Below are positions 8,394 through 8,892 of a stretch of 8,892 nt of DNA, piece after piece. The notes under the pieces were generated by a model. It searched no databases, was not told where the DNA came from, and worked only from the letters and a program-made list of their open reading frames with translations. The stretch's first letter is position 1. Each line of letters opens with the position of its first letter. Origin of the DNA: Planctomicrobium sp. (GTDB lineage Bacteria; Planctomycetota; Planctomycetia; Planctomycetales; Planctomycetaceae); contig JAJDEL010000259.1 of NCBI GenBank assembly GCA_029259835.1, positions 1 to 8,892 on the forward strand, written 5' to 3'. The translations under genes and the position numbers were made by a program.

Positions 8394-8892
8394 ATGTCCT
8401 TGATGAGTAACGACATGACCCACCTGAATCATTTCCGACTCGATCAGCGACTTTGTCGCGGACTCGTCCTCTGTTTCGTTTCGCTCTTTCTGGGAACTGT
8501 TCCAGTTCTCGGGGAAGAAACGGATCGACCGGTCAGTTTCGTTAACGACGTTATGCCGATTCTCACGAAGGCAGGTTGCAGCGGCGGGACTTGTCACGCC
8601 AAGGCAGGCGGTGGACAAAACGGTTTTCAACTCTCGCTGTTGGGCTTCGAGCCAGCGGACGATTACGACAGTCTCTTGAAGGAAGGACGCAGCCGAAGGA
8701 TTTCTCAAACGGCTCCGGCACGAAGTCTTCTCCTTGCCAAGGCTTCTAATCAAATTCCTCATGGCGGCGGAATGCGTCTCGCGAAGGATTCAGAAAGTTA
8801 CGCAGTGATTCTGCGCTGGATCGAACAAGGTGTCCCCTACCTGAACGATGCCGAATCAGAACTTGTTTCGATTGAAGTGCAGCCGGAACGTG
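8394..8892 (+). CDS. Exported PSCyt1 / DUF1549-type protein, N-terminal part
   Basis: The gene runs off the right edge with 166 complete codons seen. In-frame ATGs lie at 8394, 8403 and 8415, none with a strong ribosome site. The first after the in-frame stop at 8367-8369 is used here; 8415 would give a neater signal peptide. The hydrophobic segment GLVLCFVSLFLGTVPVLG (residues 24-41) is the export signal, with cleavage probably before EE. Then comes the planctomycete cytochrome-like segment: VSFVNDVMPILTKAGCSGGTCH, with C-X4-CH at residues 62-68, and NGFQLSLLGFEP. Further on are SLLLAKASNQIPHGGGMRL and YAVILRWIEQGVPY. These match the head of large secreted proteins that usually continue into DUF1549 and DUF1553 domains, abundant in planctomycetes and of unproven function. 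The CX4CH spacing differs from the classic CXXCH haem site, so haem attachment is uncertain. Those later domains lie outside the window. Confidence 0.88.
   Translation, partial: MSLMSNDMTHLNHFRLDQRLCRGLVLCFVSLFLGTVPVLGEETDRPVSFVNDVMPILTKAGCSGGTCHAKAGGGQNGFQLSLLGFEPADDYDSLLKEGRSRRISQTAPARSLLLAKASNQIPHGGGMRLAKDSESYAVILRWIEQGVPYLNDAESELVSIEVQPER

Noticed and set aside
8241..8762. Long minus-strand open frame of 173 codons
   Set aside because: Most of it is antisense to the clearly recognisable PSCyt1-type gene, and its translation shows no domain signature.

Overview
The window looks like chromosome of a planctomycete (phylum Planctomycetota) with moderate GC content. This rests on family recognition, not a database search. 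The clues are: a DUF1549/DUF1553-type protein with a haem-like PSCyt1 head at the right edge; a membrane protein made of TPR units plus 24-residue leucine-rich repeats; a rhomboid with the 'MFFPxSTDAP' start I associate with planctomycetes; and a kdsB-pyrG pair, an arrangement also known in the related Chlamydiae.

Layout. Positions 1-261 hold a minus-strand tRNA-Pro(UGG) with a good promoter behind it and a strong hairpin beyond its 3' end. Positions 528-1192 are the two ends of a YtcJ-like amidohydrolase joined by a large internal deletion that also shifts the frame, so this is a pseudogene. A small acidic orphan gene (1225-1590) follows. After a 329-bp gap with nested inverted repeats comes a rhomboid-family intramembrane serine protease with an intact catalytic dyad and a long helical cytosolic tail (1920-3101).

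Three genes then run on the minus strand, converging on the rhomboid gene. In transcription order they are kdsB (CMP-Kdo synthetase, 7894-7112), pyrG (CTP synthase, 7021-5414) and a membrane-anchored TPR-LRR protein (5305-3278). pyrG makes the CTP that KdsB uses to activate Kdo for lipopolysaccharide, so the first two form a supply-and-use pair. A perfect 9-bp hairpin with a T-rich tail between them could terminate or attenuate read-through into pyrG. The TPR-LRR gene looks AT-richer than its neighbours and may be functionally unrelated.

The 499-bp gap 7895-8393 contains a short CATTCGTG direct and inverted repeat cluster and a plausible plus-strand promoter. That promoter lies before the last gene (8394 to the window edge), a partial exported PSCyt1/DUF1549-type protein.

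I see no CRISPR array, transposase, integrase, toxin-antitoxin pair or recognisable defence island. Most of the window is ordinary housekeeping and envelope biology. The points most worth a second look are the precise amidohydrolase deletion, the kdsB-pyrG hairpin and the TPR-LRR protein.
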